64,000 nucleotides of DNA from Tanypteryx hageni (taxonomy: Eukaryota > Arthropoda > Insecta > Odonata > Petaluridae). Under the pieces are notes generated by a model. That model ran no database searches, was not told the origin of the DNA, and was given only the letters and a program-made list of their open reading frames with translations. Of the stretch, positions 36,901-48,204 are shown piece after piece; position 1 is the stretch's first letter, and every line of letters begins with the position of its first letter. Location of the stretch: assembly GCA_028673005.1 (NCBI GenBank), contig CM054116.1:17865840-17929839 (forward strand). Direction: 5' to 3'. A program made the translations under genes and the position numbers.

Positions 36901-38101
36901 GCCTACCATCTGGTAAGCGAATATTCTATCTAATGGTATATTAGAATTTCTGGCGATATCAATGAAAATTTGATAGATTTTCTAGTAGTTTTTAAAAGTT
37001 GCCCTTTTTCTACGCACCATAAAAAATTATATACAGATTTTCGTATATTTTTAAGCAATACAACTTTAATATCAAATAACCTGTAGTCAGGCCACCAGTG
37101 AGACTCAGAGAGGTCCGAGCTACATCCAGATTTTGAGGCCCCTCGCCGTAATAAATATAAAAATGTTAGGCATTATGTAACCCACTTTGGTGGTCAGGGT
37201 TCGCTGAAAGGTTACAGCGGATTACACTGGGGGTAGGAGCGTCAAGCTTGCACTATGTAGCACTCGTTCGTAAAATCTTCTGACCTCCTAAAGAAAAGAT
37301 ATGATCCGAAAAAATATATTGGTGACAGTGCTTTCCACCCAGACAAGAATGCAGAGCACATTGAAATCGCTCCCTAGAGAAATTCTTTTAAAAAGTAAGT
37401 GCAAAATGAAAAATTCTCTGCGTTAAGTAAGAGGAGTGAGGAGGATCTGATTGAGGGTTTATACCGTTTAGCCAAAACTGGGGAAGTTGTGACACATAAT
37501 TCTTGGATGTCCTGCAAATGGTATAATCGCATTGTACATTTGTTTTTGGCGTGTCCTTTTCTACATTCATTATTGATATTTCGATGTATAAAAAGATTAA
37601 TAAATACATTTACCTATAAGCTAATAAAATATTTGAATAATTTTTATTTATGATATGCTTTTCTAGCTTTTGTTTATGTAAATTTATTAATTATCGATTA
37701 AAAATCAAATTGTAAGTTACGTTCGATGTCACTTCATCTTTTCTGAATGGAAGAAGAACAAGGGCCCTCTTTTCGACAAGCCCCCCAGATAGTGCCTGTG
37801 CATAATTCCATCTCTGAAAAACTGCCAAAATTTGAGGGGCCCTTAAGCTTGAGGCCAAATGCCCCCCCCCCCCACATTTTCATAGGGCCTGCCTATAGTT
37901 ATTTTGCACCAGATAACCTTCCACGACCGATATAGCTTATGTAATGGCGACCATAAGAAATTTAGTTTAAATCACGTCGGTGTTTTTTATAACATTCCAT
38001 TCTATATAAATACCAAATTAAGGTAATTAACAAATTGTTATAATATCAATTGTGAAATTTTTGTATAACATAAATTACTCATGGAAAAATAGCTAAGTGA
38101 A
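36901..38101. other. D1 right part, no gene recognised
   Basis: 3' flank of the candidate exon. It has a C-run at 37,864 and several AATAAA motifs. The piece GGTCCGAGCTACATCCAG and following (about 37,110-37,220) is the source of an additional tandem-like copy inside D2. Confidence 0.5.
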
Positions 38102-38786
38102 GCTCTATTCTACTTACGTACATACATACTTAAGATATATATCAGTAATATAATTTTTGTATTGTTGTATTACGCTGTATCACATTGACAGTGTGTAATT
38201 ACTCCAACCTACAGAAATGTAGACTTGTTTGGTAAAACGATCCTCAGATCAATTTATGGCCTGCATAGAACCTGAGCAACATGTATATGAAGATATAGCT
38301 TTCATTTCATAATAATGTCATGATAGTAAGACATTAATTTTTATAATCTAAATAAACTATTATGAAAGAATGTCATTTTTTTAGATTTTAAGCATTTCAT
38401 AATTTCCATTTAGCATTATAGGTTATAATAATAATAATAATTTTAATAACACTGTAGGTCTCAAATAGGCATGGAGCAGGAACATATCAGCAATAGTACA
38501 TTGCTACAGAATAAATCAGTTCATGAACTTAGAAATTCTTGAACACTATAAAAATTATTATTTAACAATCAACATTTGAATCTTTTCTAATGATAGGAAT
38601 ACTTGAATAACATTTAACATTACAAGGTAACTTGTTATAAGGCACTGAGGTGGCATTGTTGATAGCCTATAATCCTTGATATGAACATCATCTTTGTGTC
38701 CTGTATTATAATAGTAAAGCTTCTGATTAGATTGGAACAGTGAAGAGTTTTGTTTTACAAATATACAACAATTTAAAAAATACATA

Positions 38787-38831
<45 letters not shown>

Positions 38832-39744
38832 GTATGGGGTATTGTGATTATGCCTAAAGAAATATACAATGGTTTACCAGGAGAGCTTTAATGGCCGGCT
38901 TTTTTCAGGAAGAAGACTTTATTGGCATATTTATCATGACCCCAAAAGATTATTCCATATGACAAATAAGAATGAATCTTTTCATTATATAATAATTTTA
39001 ACATTTCAATATTGAAAATTTTGAATAATCTATGTAGCATAAAATTTCCAGTTGATAATATTTACTTTCTCCAATGACAGTGCTCGAATGAAAGTCGGCA
39101 ACGCTGGTCACCAAGGCCCACGTGTCTCCCCGCCCTCAGAAGCTAACAAGTGGCTCTCATCATTGCGATGGACAGTGGGGCTGCTTTTTTAATAGATTCT
39201 TTATTTTAGGAGCTGAATAAGGTGAAATTATCACTCAACTATATTAGAGAACATCATTACGATAATAATGAATCAAACATGTTGGGGAGTAAATCAGGAT
39301 AGGAATAATAAAGACAAGAGGATTTATATTCCCAGTACAGCTCATTCATTAAGTTTAGTTTTGAATGCCTGGGCAAAAATGTAGTACAAAGTGTTGCACT
39401 GCATATCTATACTATAGTAAATCTGCTTCTAACTTATGAGATTTCATATAGGAGGATACTCTAGTTGGTAGCATGAACTAAGGCAGGTGGCATCTGGATG
39501 CGCAGAAGGCATGGAATGTCACTTGGTTTCCGTCACTCCTTCACTTGGCCATTCAGCATCAGTCTGTTACAGCAGCTTTTGGGGTGCTGTTTGTACATTT
39601 GCGGCATAATTTTCGTGTTTATTTACTTGTTTTACAATTGAGATTTAAACGGTGGTGTTCTAAAATGGAGAGCGAAGTAAGTAAGCACAATGTTTTGCAC
39701 AAACAAGCAAGATAAATCATATATAAAGTGTATCGGTACTCGGG
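38102..39744. other. AT-rich region, no gene recognised
   Basis: Contains an (AT)n run at 38,793-38,824 and short frames only. The GC-richer patches at 39,085-39,180 and 39,480-39,600 look like eroded transposon pieces, but I cannot assign them. Confidence 0.5.
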
Positions 39745-40360
39745 ACCAGCGGAACAGGGTTGCAAAACAGGCAACTGCCTAGGGTGCCAAAGATTGAGAG
39801 GCGGAATGAAGAGTCAATGATTTGATTTCACAGCACTGTATATGTGAGTGTCTGTATTCTTTTCTTTAAGTAATGTATACTTATCATTCATCTTTGATTG
39901 ATTCATTTTGCTATATTTTTTACATGCATTTGTGTTGTATAAACCTTTATATTCAAAATGATTTCAATTCCTCTTCAATGCTGTGCACTAGCCCAATCCT
40001 AAAAGTATAAGAAGAACTAGCGGTCTGAAGATGTTGGCGTACCAACTAAAATATGAGCCTAAAGTTATGATTTGCTTAATCTCTTGCTAAAAAATTATCA
40101 TCTTAATGCCCATTTTTACCACTGTTACTAACCATAAAGCTTTTTAATGTGGAAAGATATTGTTTTTAGTAATTATGAAAAAATATTTAATAATAAAAAC
40201 AAGCTTTAATTAATATTATATTTAAGTAATACCGGTGCTTATAGACATCATTGTGTAATTACTAATAAAAGTAATTTTCAACTGTTAGATTTTAAGTCAC
40301 ATTTATATTGGAGTAGAGTGCCAAAAAATTGTTTGCCAAGAGTGCCAAACTGTCAGTAGT
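39745..40360. mobile_element. Possible hAT remnant ends
   Basis: CAACTGCCTAGGGTGCCAAA near 39,770 and GAGTGCCAAAAAATTG near 40,316 resemble the CTGCCTAGGGCGCCA-type ends of ZMYM1-like hAT elements. No coding sequence or target duplication supports it. Confidence 0.25.
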
Positions 40361-42859
40361 ACAAAAACGAGATGGAGCATGCAGATGATTCAACATGTAC
40401 AGCAGGTTACAATGTTGCCAGTTGTCAAGAGCAAACAGCGAGCGCCTGTGGCATATCATGCATCATGCATTGCTTTCTGAGCAAAAGCTTATGCAGGCTG
40501 CCGGTTTGGCAGCAATGTAACGTGTATTTCTCTCTCCCACTCTGCGCAGTAATGTTGACTCACCTGCCTTTGTCGTGCTGTAAACTATATTAGGGGGATA
40601 CTAATGTTTAGGCACTTTCAGATGAGCTGGAGACACGACGATATTATGTGTGTAGGACCTTGTGCATAACTGCCTAGACAAATCAAAAACCTCATAAATG
40701 TCAAATAATGCAGCTGCTATAAAATTACATAGAAGTCTAAACAAATATTTAAGGTATATGTATTTCTGATTGTGCTACAAAATACAAGCTGACGGGTTTG
40801 TAAATGTGGAAGTGTTGATGTATTGCAGCATTTTTGTGTTCCGAATCTCCCAGCAGAACAGGAAAAATTATTTCTGATCAATTAATTGAAAATATTGCTT
40901 GATGAGATAAAAGGATGGAAAAAAATCATTTAATGGGTGGTGACAGACTTTCAAAATTTATTATCTCTTTATCCATTCATTTCAGTGAACAGTTTTCTCA
41001 CGATGCCAACAAAAGACAAGATATTAAGGGGATTAACTTAACTGTAAATGTGAAGGCCATAGCTATTTACAAGCCCTCATTATTCTACAGTAGAACAGTT
41101 TGAATGTGTAACGTTCCTTAATTTCCAGAGCAGATCTGTGATAAATGCATAAAAATGATGCTATCAAATAGTCAAGCAGTGGACTTGAAATTTCTTAATT
41201 ATGAACGAAATGTGCGCGTGTATTATTGGCTAATCAACCTCTTCTTGGATTATTATAGCCATAGCTCCTTCCACACTGAACACACTCACAGAGAAGGAGG
41301 GGATCCCAGTGAGGGCTCCTCAAACCACACGAACAGGAGGTCGGATCACCGTGGAAAAAATCCTACCTTCGCAGGATTCAGGCCTGCTGTGTTTTCTTTG
41401 GGGAACCATATTTCAAGTACTTTACTACTATTTTTTTTAATGTTTATGTTATTTTGTAATAGCCTTTTGTCTGTGAATTAATAAATAATAATAAATCTTT
41501 TATTGCAGGTTCAGAATGTCTCAATTAATTTTATAACAAAAACTTCATTGTTGAGGAGCAACAGCTAAGATATTATGATGAATTCTGCTCAAATAGAAGG
41601 GTAAAGGGGTAATCCATCACTGAAATATTAAACATTCAGGATGTACAGGGATGCTTGAACTCCAGGGAACTTCAATCTCCTACCTGAATCAATAATGCTA
41701 AGACCACAGAGGCCAACACGTTGTCTTTCAACTGGATATCCAGGACAATTGCAAGTCAACTTTTGAGAACCTGCTCTATATATGATTTCAAAGAATCTCC
41801 AAGCAGCCCAAGTGTTAGGTTTGCTGCTATACTGGAACAAGTTTTGCTGAATTTACTTATATCTTTTTGTTAAAAACTAAAAATTGTGTTTTTGGTAGCA
41901 TGCAGTGCAGTCATTACCTAAGTTCTAGCCACCTGTGGTTCAGAAACATCAAGTGTGAAATGCCTCCATACTTGAGCTTACCTGGTCAGAGATGTGGATT
42001 ATATTTAATGTGACTGAAAGACTGTGAAATGCGCTCATACTGTAAAAATAAATAAATAAAATATCCAATACCCTGTCTTTTATTCAATTTTACTGTTTCT
42101 TGAATGCTGATATTTGCTTTACCTGCTCCACACTAAGATTTAAATAGAATTAAGTATTTTGTAGCTTTTCACTATAATAAACGAGCTGTATACATTATCT
42201 GTCTTACGAAATTCCGCAGATAATTAAAAACTGGTTATGCAGGAGCATTTCCTCTTTTTAAGAATATAATTGTTTTTAGCATTCAGTGGTTTTTTATTGT
42301 TCGGTTTTACAATTCTTTTCAGATCTGAATAATTTGGATATTGAAACAGTGTTGTCTTTCCAAAACTTAAAATATCTGTAGAATCAGAAAGAAAAATCTG
42401 TAGAATTATCTGTTAAAGTAATATTTATGCTCAAATTTTGTTTTATATATGTAAATTTAGAAAAAACTAAACACGGTTATTTTACTTGCTTTACTAAAGA
42501 AATAAATCAGTTTTTTATGATAATAATTATTTATTAATGGAAAAAGAAATACATCTGTTAGGAATATATAATGCAACTAGGTATGGCAAGAAAACTAAAT
42601 GGCTCAACCCTAAATGAAAAATATGTAAATCGATAAAATATTTTTATGAATACATATGATGAAAAAGGTAAATGAAAATTTTTAATTCCCTTTAATTTAC
42701 TACAACGTGATTTAGGACTATACTTAACGATTATATTTCTCTCCTGCCTTGATCGCTCTCTTTAACAGTGACTTTCTTGCATTAAAATTATAACGATATG
42801 CATTCTTTATGAATTGTTTTGTTAATATTAAACCTGCATTAAGGAGAATATCTAACGTA
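40361..42859. other. AT-rich region, no gene recognised
   Basis: Three frames of 62-108 codons occur (40,372, 40,915 and 41,155), none with a recognisable domain or splice context. A GC-richer block at 41,280-41,400 is unexplained. Nothing else seen. Confidence 0.4.
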
Positions 42860-43260
42860 AGACATTACTAAGGGTAAAGTGTTTACGATAGTTGCAGGTA
42901 GGTGTTGTAGTGATGGCAACAAAAAAAATAGTGCTTTACATATCTCAAACAAAACATTATATGGAAAATGTTTCAAACATAGGTTATTGAAAATGAAATT
43001 TCCTACAACTTTTATTCCAATACATATATACACTCATCAAATATTAAACCAAATATTTCAAAAGAATCTGATGTGGCCGCCACATTACTTTCTCCGTGAC
43101 TAATATTTCGAAAAATTACAAACAGTGGTTGTGGCAGCTAAAAAATATGGTTTTTAAAAATGTTTCGAACAAATGTTGTAGAATATTAAATTTCCTGCAA
43201 CATTTATACACCCATACATATACCCATTGATATAAAATTTCCAAAATTTTGACAGTATAT
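42860..43260 (+). repeat. Dispersed repeat module, two diverged units
   Basis: Two successive diverged copies of the module at 11,395-11,600, separated by ATGTGGCCGCCACATTACTT, which also matches a segment near 11,180 in copy B. Shared words include CATATCTC, AACATTATATGG, AAATTTCCT and ACAACTTTTATTCCAATAC. Confidence 0.6.
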
Positions 43261-43518
43261 ATTTATCAAAGCTTTCACTTTGTTCAAATCTAATACAACA
43301 ATGCATTTAATATTGAATTCACATACACATAACATTTAAAAGACAAAAGTAATCAATTAAAATCTTTTTTAACACTTAGAATATACCTAATCATACTTAT
43401 AATTCAAAGTTTAGTATAAAAATTTAGGTCTGTGCGGGACCTTCTACTAGAAAGTGTAGTTAAATTGAGATGTGCTAGTATATCATTATAGGAAATATCG
43501 ACCAGTGAAATTACCATT

Positions 43519-43715
43519 TTAAATGGCAATCGATCTCAGAAATTTCTGCTGGACTCGTTCCATCATGTGGGAGTCCATTTCATAATATGGGCTCCAATTG
43601 ACTGAACAATACTCCAGCTGACTGCGGACGCACAGCAGTGACAGCAAATAAATTAGTAAAATCAGTTGTATTCCTGCATATAAATCCAAGAGATTCCATT
43701 GCTGCATTTGAAATA
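43519..43715 (-). pseudogene. LINE reverse transcriptase C-terminal scrap
   Basis: The frame reads LLCVRSQLEYCSVNWSPYYE then MMERVQQKFLRSIAI, the typical R..LEY.s.vWsP and iErvQrrFlr block that follows the RT domain in Jockey/CR1/RTE-like LINEs. The rest of the RT is absent. It is cut where the Tigger-like element starts. Confidence 0.75.
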
Positions 43716-43717
43716 TA

Positions 43718-44950
43718 GTAGAAGCCCTCATAACTGACCTTCGCTTAACCGACTCGCTTGATTAACTGATGTTTTATGCCCCTAGTTCTGAAAACTGAAA
43801 TCCACAGTCGAGTGCAACATTTTACATAAAACGACTAGTTTAAAAGAGTTTAAACCATTCCTTTCCTTACGCATGAATCTCACGAGTTGTTCTTTGTGCT
43901 AAAATGATTCTCATTACATAGTAATCCAGTCTAGTACGCATCTGCTGTCAGTTGTCCCACATACTAGTACTGTTCATTGTTATTTTAGTTATGATATTTA
44001 ATCAATATAAAATTATGTATATATATATTATATATTCATATTTATTTATAGGATATGGGTGAGATAAGAAAGAGAGTGGTTGTTTCCATGAAAACTAAGC
44101 TTGATGCTCTGGAGAGAATTGATAGTGGTGTGTCAGTAAGACAAATTTCTGTGGAATTAGTTGTTGGAGAGACAACTGTGAAAGACTGGGAATAAAAGCT
44201 TGAATCAAGAATGATTTTGCAGTCAGATTGCAACACAAGTGTCTTTATCTTCCCATTCAACATTAAAGAAATCAAAATTGGAAATTTTAGAAGATGCATT
44301 ATGGCTGTGGTTTATGCAAGAAAGACATCATGGAATTTCAATCAGTGGATCCATACACAAGGAAAAGGACCTAACCCTAAATCAAAAAATTGGTGGTGCG
44401 CAGAAATTTACTGCAAGTAATGGAAGGCTTGGACATTGGAAAAAACGTCATGGTATCCATGTATTAATCATCACTGGAGAGAAGTTATCGTCTGATCAGC
44501 ATGCTGCTCAAAAATTTTTGCAGGATTTAAGAGAGCTTATTGACCGAGATAAATTTGTTGGAGGACAACTCTACAATATAGACGAAACGGGTCTAAATTA
44601 CAAAATGTTACCAACAAAAACAATGGCAAAAAAGGATGAGCCTGCAGCATCAGGATACAAATAATCCAAAGAAAGACTCATGTAGCTGCCTGCAGCAATG
44701 CAGCTGGAACTCACAAATTGCCACATTTATAGTTGGTAAATCAAAAACTCCCAGAGATTTTAAAAGTATAAATCGTTTGTCTTCTCCAGTTTACTACCAC
44801 TACTACTAATTGAGTCACACCACAAGAGTGTAGATTAACTGTGTGAGAATACTGGTATTGTGGTATTATGTAACTTGGAGTAGGATATACACTGGAAAGA
44901 TGTGCAGCAAAGAGATTAGCAGATTCCTGAAATGAACATAATTCCACAAT
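43718..44950 (+). mobile_element. Tigger/pogo-like element, 3'-truncated
   Basis: It begins next to a TA with GTAGAAGCCCTCATAACTGA, followed by TTCGCTTAACCGACTCGCTT, a Tigger-type terminal sequence, and includes a pogo-type transposase from 44,055. No inverted partner of the left end was found before 45,120, so the right end is lost or too eroded to see. It lies between two pieces of one LINE type on the opposite strand. Confidence 0.7.
44055..44800 (+). pseudogene. Tigger/Jerky-type transposase, broken
   Basis: From ATG 44,055 the CENP-B-type N-terminal helix-turn-helix is readable (KTKLDALERIDSGVSV, RQISVELVVGETTVKDW) up to a stop. In another frame from about 44,239 come EDALWLWFMQERHHG, LTLNQKIGGAQKFTASNGRL and GHWKKRHGIH (the second DNA-binding half) and then YNIDETGLNYKMLPTKT, the first catalytic D of the DDE_1 domain. 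A stop after GYK and a frame change leave only AACSNAAGTHKLP. Later catalytic residues are missing. Confidence 0.85.
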
Positions 44951-45122
44951 CTACTTGTATTCGATGGAATGGAATCTTGAACACAACTAGTATAGGAGAG
45001 GTAACAAACTTTTGACAATGAGTCTCATTTAGCATGAAGAGATGCAAAGGAATTGTAATCTACACCAGATCTACTTATTTTAAGCTTCTTGTGGGTTATT
45101 TTCCTATCATATATTAATGAAA

Positions 45123-45618
45123 TTAATTTTTAATAAACCAGTTGGGTAAGTGGGATGATCCATTCTCGTGTAAAATTTCAGGAACATACAGATTAATGGT
45201 ATTATTTTCAAAATCATAAAAATAACAAACAGAATCATCTAATTGTTTTTCAGTCAATATAAACCATTCTATAGAGATAAAGTAATCTATCATTGCAGAA
45301 TATTTTCCTTTCCTAAAGTTGACTGTTTCAAAATTAATATCTACACGTGGGGATACACCTACATGAAATTCACACATAAGAGGAGGATGATAGGCATTAC
45401 ACGGCAAAAGTCACATCAACATCATACGCACTGTTCAATGAGCACTTTTTAATATCTGTTAAACACAAATCCAGAATCTCGCCATATTGCTTGGTAAATA
45501 AGTTTTTTGTACAAAATTCAGATATTGGCAGTGAGGTAAACTTCAGGAAAGAATGTTGACCAATTATTACCTGGCAAATTGAATCGCCAAACATAAGCGA
45601 ATGGGCGTCTGTGCACAA
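45123..45618 (-). pseudogene. LINE endonuclease and linker scrap
   Basis: Two overlapping frames give FTKQYGEILDLCLTDI, AYHPPLMCEFHV, FRKGKYSAMIDYFISIEW and VPEILHENGSSHLPNWFIKN. These match, in order, the end of the endonuclease domain (lDLvltn...hpPl) and the linker before the RT (f.kadY..l..yl..idW, and a P.Wf.keL-like end) in Jockey/RTE-like LINEs. Together with 43,519-43,715 it is probably one LINE interrupted by the Tigger element. Confidence 0.65.
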
Positions 45619-47039
45619 ATATGCAAGACGCTTTACTTCTTCGCGATATTTTTGGTATATGCCTTGGTCAGATTTGGGAGGAATGTAAACACATCATTAA
45701 ATAGTTTAAGAGATGGAGATGACACCATGAGAAAATTGTATCCAATGTTACACGAGGATGTAGCTTAAAGTTGATAAGATTTTAACATAAAATCAACACC
45801 AATTAGCACTCAACCTTCCCTTTTCTTAATACTTGTACAATCACTGCAATCAGTTCTCTAAATTTTATAAATAAAAAGTGCCTATTGGGAATCGCATATA
45901 TCGCGTGTTAGCCAAGTCTCATAGAATAATATGATAGTATGCGGAAATATTAGTTACAAATTTCTTAAATGTTTATCTATCACTATTTTGGGAACAAAGG
46001 AGTAATCTCCGCTCTTCATAACATTTTTATAATGACGACAGTTTATTGATTTTAGTAGGATTGTCGATGTAATTATTTAATTTTGAGTCATGTTCTATTC
46101 CAGGCGATATTTTAAGCATGTAAACAATTTTAAAAAATCGTTCCACCGTATATATGAAAATAGTTTTTAACTTGAACGAGAATTTCTAAATTTACTTAAA
46201 GTTCCTTTAAAAATGAAACCAAAAGGAATGTATGATTTTATAAATAAATTTAAAGTTATTTTGATGTATACAATATCAACAAAATAAACATTAAAGAAAG
46301 ACTAAAATAGTATAAAATTCTAGATATCGTACAAGGAGACGCTACGGACTGTAACTCACAGATTCGGTTCATCTTCTACCAGTGGAGAGTGTTGTTAAAT
46401 ATCTATAAGAATACCTTTTCGGAATTTCGAGCCAATGGCTTTAACTTTAAAGGAAATAATTAATTAAAAAGTGCAAAAAAATGGACCGATTTTCAAATGC
46501 TTGTAACTTCGCTATCTCTGGAGTCTCTATGCTAGAGATAACGCTTAACATAAATCTCGCGTCCCGTACTTTCGGCATTCGAGACTCCCGCTTGCGAATT
46601 TTCTTCTCCTGCAAAATGTCCTTTTCCCTACAGGTTTTTATATCCCAATCTTCAGAAAGTAATTGAACACTTCTAATTTCTTTACGCAGGGGAATTACTT
46701 TTAATTAATTAATAATTATCGCTCAATTTTGGCTGGTAATTAAAATTAAGCATATTATTTTTGTAAGCCATTAGCAGCATTGTCATTTTAAAACAATAAA
46801 AAAATTGTCGGAATAATTTAAAGTTAAAAAGAATAATATTACCTTTATGATTCACTACATCACTCATTAAGGAAACTCCTCCCGTAGTGGAGTGTGTTTA
46901 ACAGTAAGGCAATAAATAACCCGTCAAACTGCCACTTGATTTAAACTCTCATACGAGACCGTTTCATTGTGTCAAACACTGGAAAAATCTTCGGTACTTG
47001 TCCTGTGAGATAATTCCCTTCCTTCCTTCATAATTCGCA
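45619..47039. other. AT-rich region, no gene recognised
   Basis: No frames with recognisable domains. 46,490-46,640 is less AT-rich and may be an eroded repeat. Confidence 0.45.
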
Positions 47040-47385
47040 CATTATACAGAGGAACCGAAAAGCTGTCACACACTCTGTGGAAATCTTTTCCTACTTGGGC
47101 CGAGCTCCCAAGGATAGTTTTCGTTGCGAAAATTGAAGTCCCGGGTTTGATTCCGGGGAATATCCTTCCAATTTGATTTACATGGGAAATCTGAAACCCA
47201 GCGAGCAGGGAAATTTTCTCTTGCACATTAAAATATCTTAGAATTGTAATATCGGAGCGGGATTTGCACCGTTCTCTGAGAGAAGGAATGGAGATTCTAA
47301 TTTTTATCGTAAATCGCTGCTTATCCATCTTATTTCTTCGAATTTCGCGTAAATACTGCCGTTTTTATCACTCATTACGAGGGTG
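47040..47385 (+). mobile_element. tRNA-derived SINE family S, copy 1
   Basis: Shares about 300 bp with 61,830-62,143 and, inverted, with 53,277-53,530. A B-box-like GGGTTTGATTCC lies at about 47,148; the body contains TTTGATTTACATGGGAAA and AAATATCTTAGAATTGTAA, and the end is CGCGTAAATACTG..TATCACTCATTACG. The A box is degenerate. Confidence 0.6.
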
Positions 47386-48132
47386 TAGCCGTAGCAACAA
47401 CTATTGATGGACTCGGATTCGGAATAGTCTAATAAATACACGTATTGTTTCTGTCGAACGAAAATACGCGTGTTCAATTTAATATCCCGTTCGAATGTAT
47501 TTGTCATATTTTATAACGTTCAATTATGAAATTTGAGAACACAAGGAGCAACATATCTGCGGTGATTTTAAAGCTATTAGAGCCAATATAAGTAGGTATT
47601 AAATAAATGATTAAATGGAAAGCTCGCATCGTTAGTTCTGTTTGGGTCGTCTTATTATTATGTTATGCAGAGACATACTTTTCCTTCCTGTTTGTTGTTG
47701 CCAACGAAAACAATATTCGTAACCCATGAAGTAAACAAGATCTAATTGTAAGTAATAACTTTTATTTTCTTTATCGCGCCTACTGAACATATTGATTGAA
47801 AGGAAATGGATTATTCAGGACGAAGAAGTGAACTAAAATACGTGTAGTTTCGTTACGTTTACCTACACTCAGCTTTTGTAAGTCAAAAGACATAAATAAT
47901 TTACGACGAAGGAATGAGCGTGAGTGTAAAGATTAACGTACTTCATCTCAAGTGAGGTATGTATGAGTTAAATAATAATTCAATTTTCGATTGTTCTATC
48001 GCAAATTCTGTATTTCTTTGGCATCGCTTCTGATATGTCCTTTAGCAGTGCTTAGAATTTAAATTTATCTTGTTTTCTAAATTGATTATGTCAAACAATG
48101 GAGGCTTATTTCTTGTGTCGTCTCTGTTGGCC

Positions 48133-48146
48133 GTTACCGTGGAAAC
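48133..48146. promoter_or_regulatory. RFX X-box upstream of the membrane-protein gene
   Basis: GTTACCGTGGAAAC fits RYYNYY-N2-RRNRAC in every position. It ends 58 bases before the ATG at 48,205, within the distance at which X-boxes usually lie from the start codons of ciliary genes in worms and flies. This points to control by an RFX factor and, by inference, to a role in ciliated cells (sensory neurons or sperm). Confidence 0.5.
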
Positions 48147-48204
48147 CACACGATTCAGAACTAGTTCATTCTTGTTGAAAAAACTAAAGAAGACGGAGCG
48201 GAAT

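Larger units (their letters stand above)
34772..38101 (+). repeat. Duplicated segment D1
   Basis: From GTGATTAGTATACC at 34,772 to GCTAAGTGAA at 38,101 this matches D2 (55,565-58,424), offset about 20,793 bp at the left. D1 keeps 36,246-36,755, which D2 has lost. It contains a 16-bp perfect palindrome CTAGGCGGCCGCCTAG (35,470-35,485), a short TGTC/GGTC microsatellite near 35,625, and a coding exon at 36,673. Its left edge coincides with the end of the hAT element. Confidence 0.95.
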
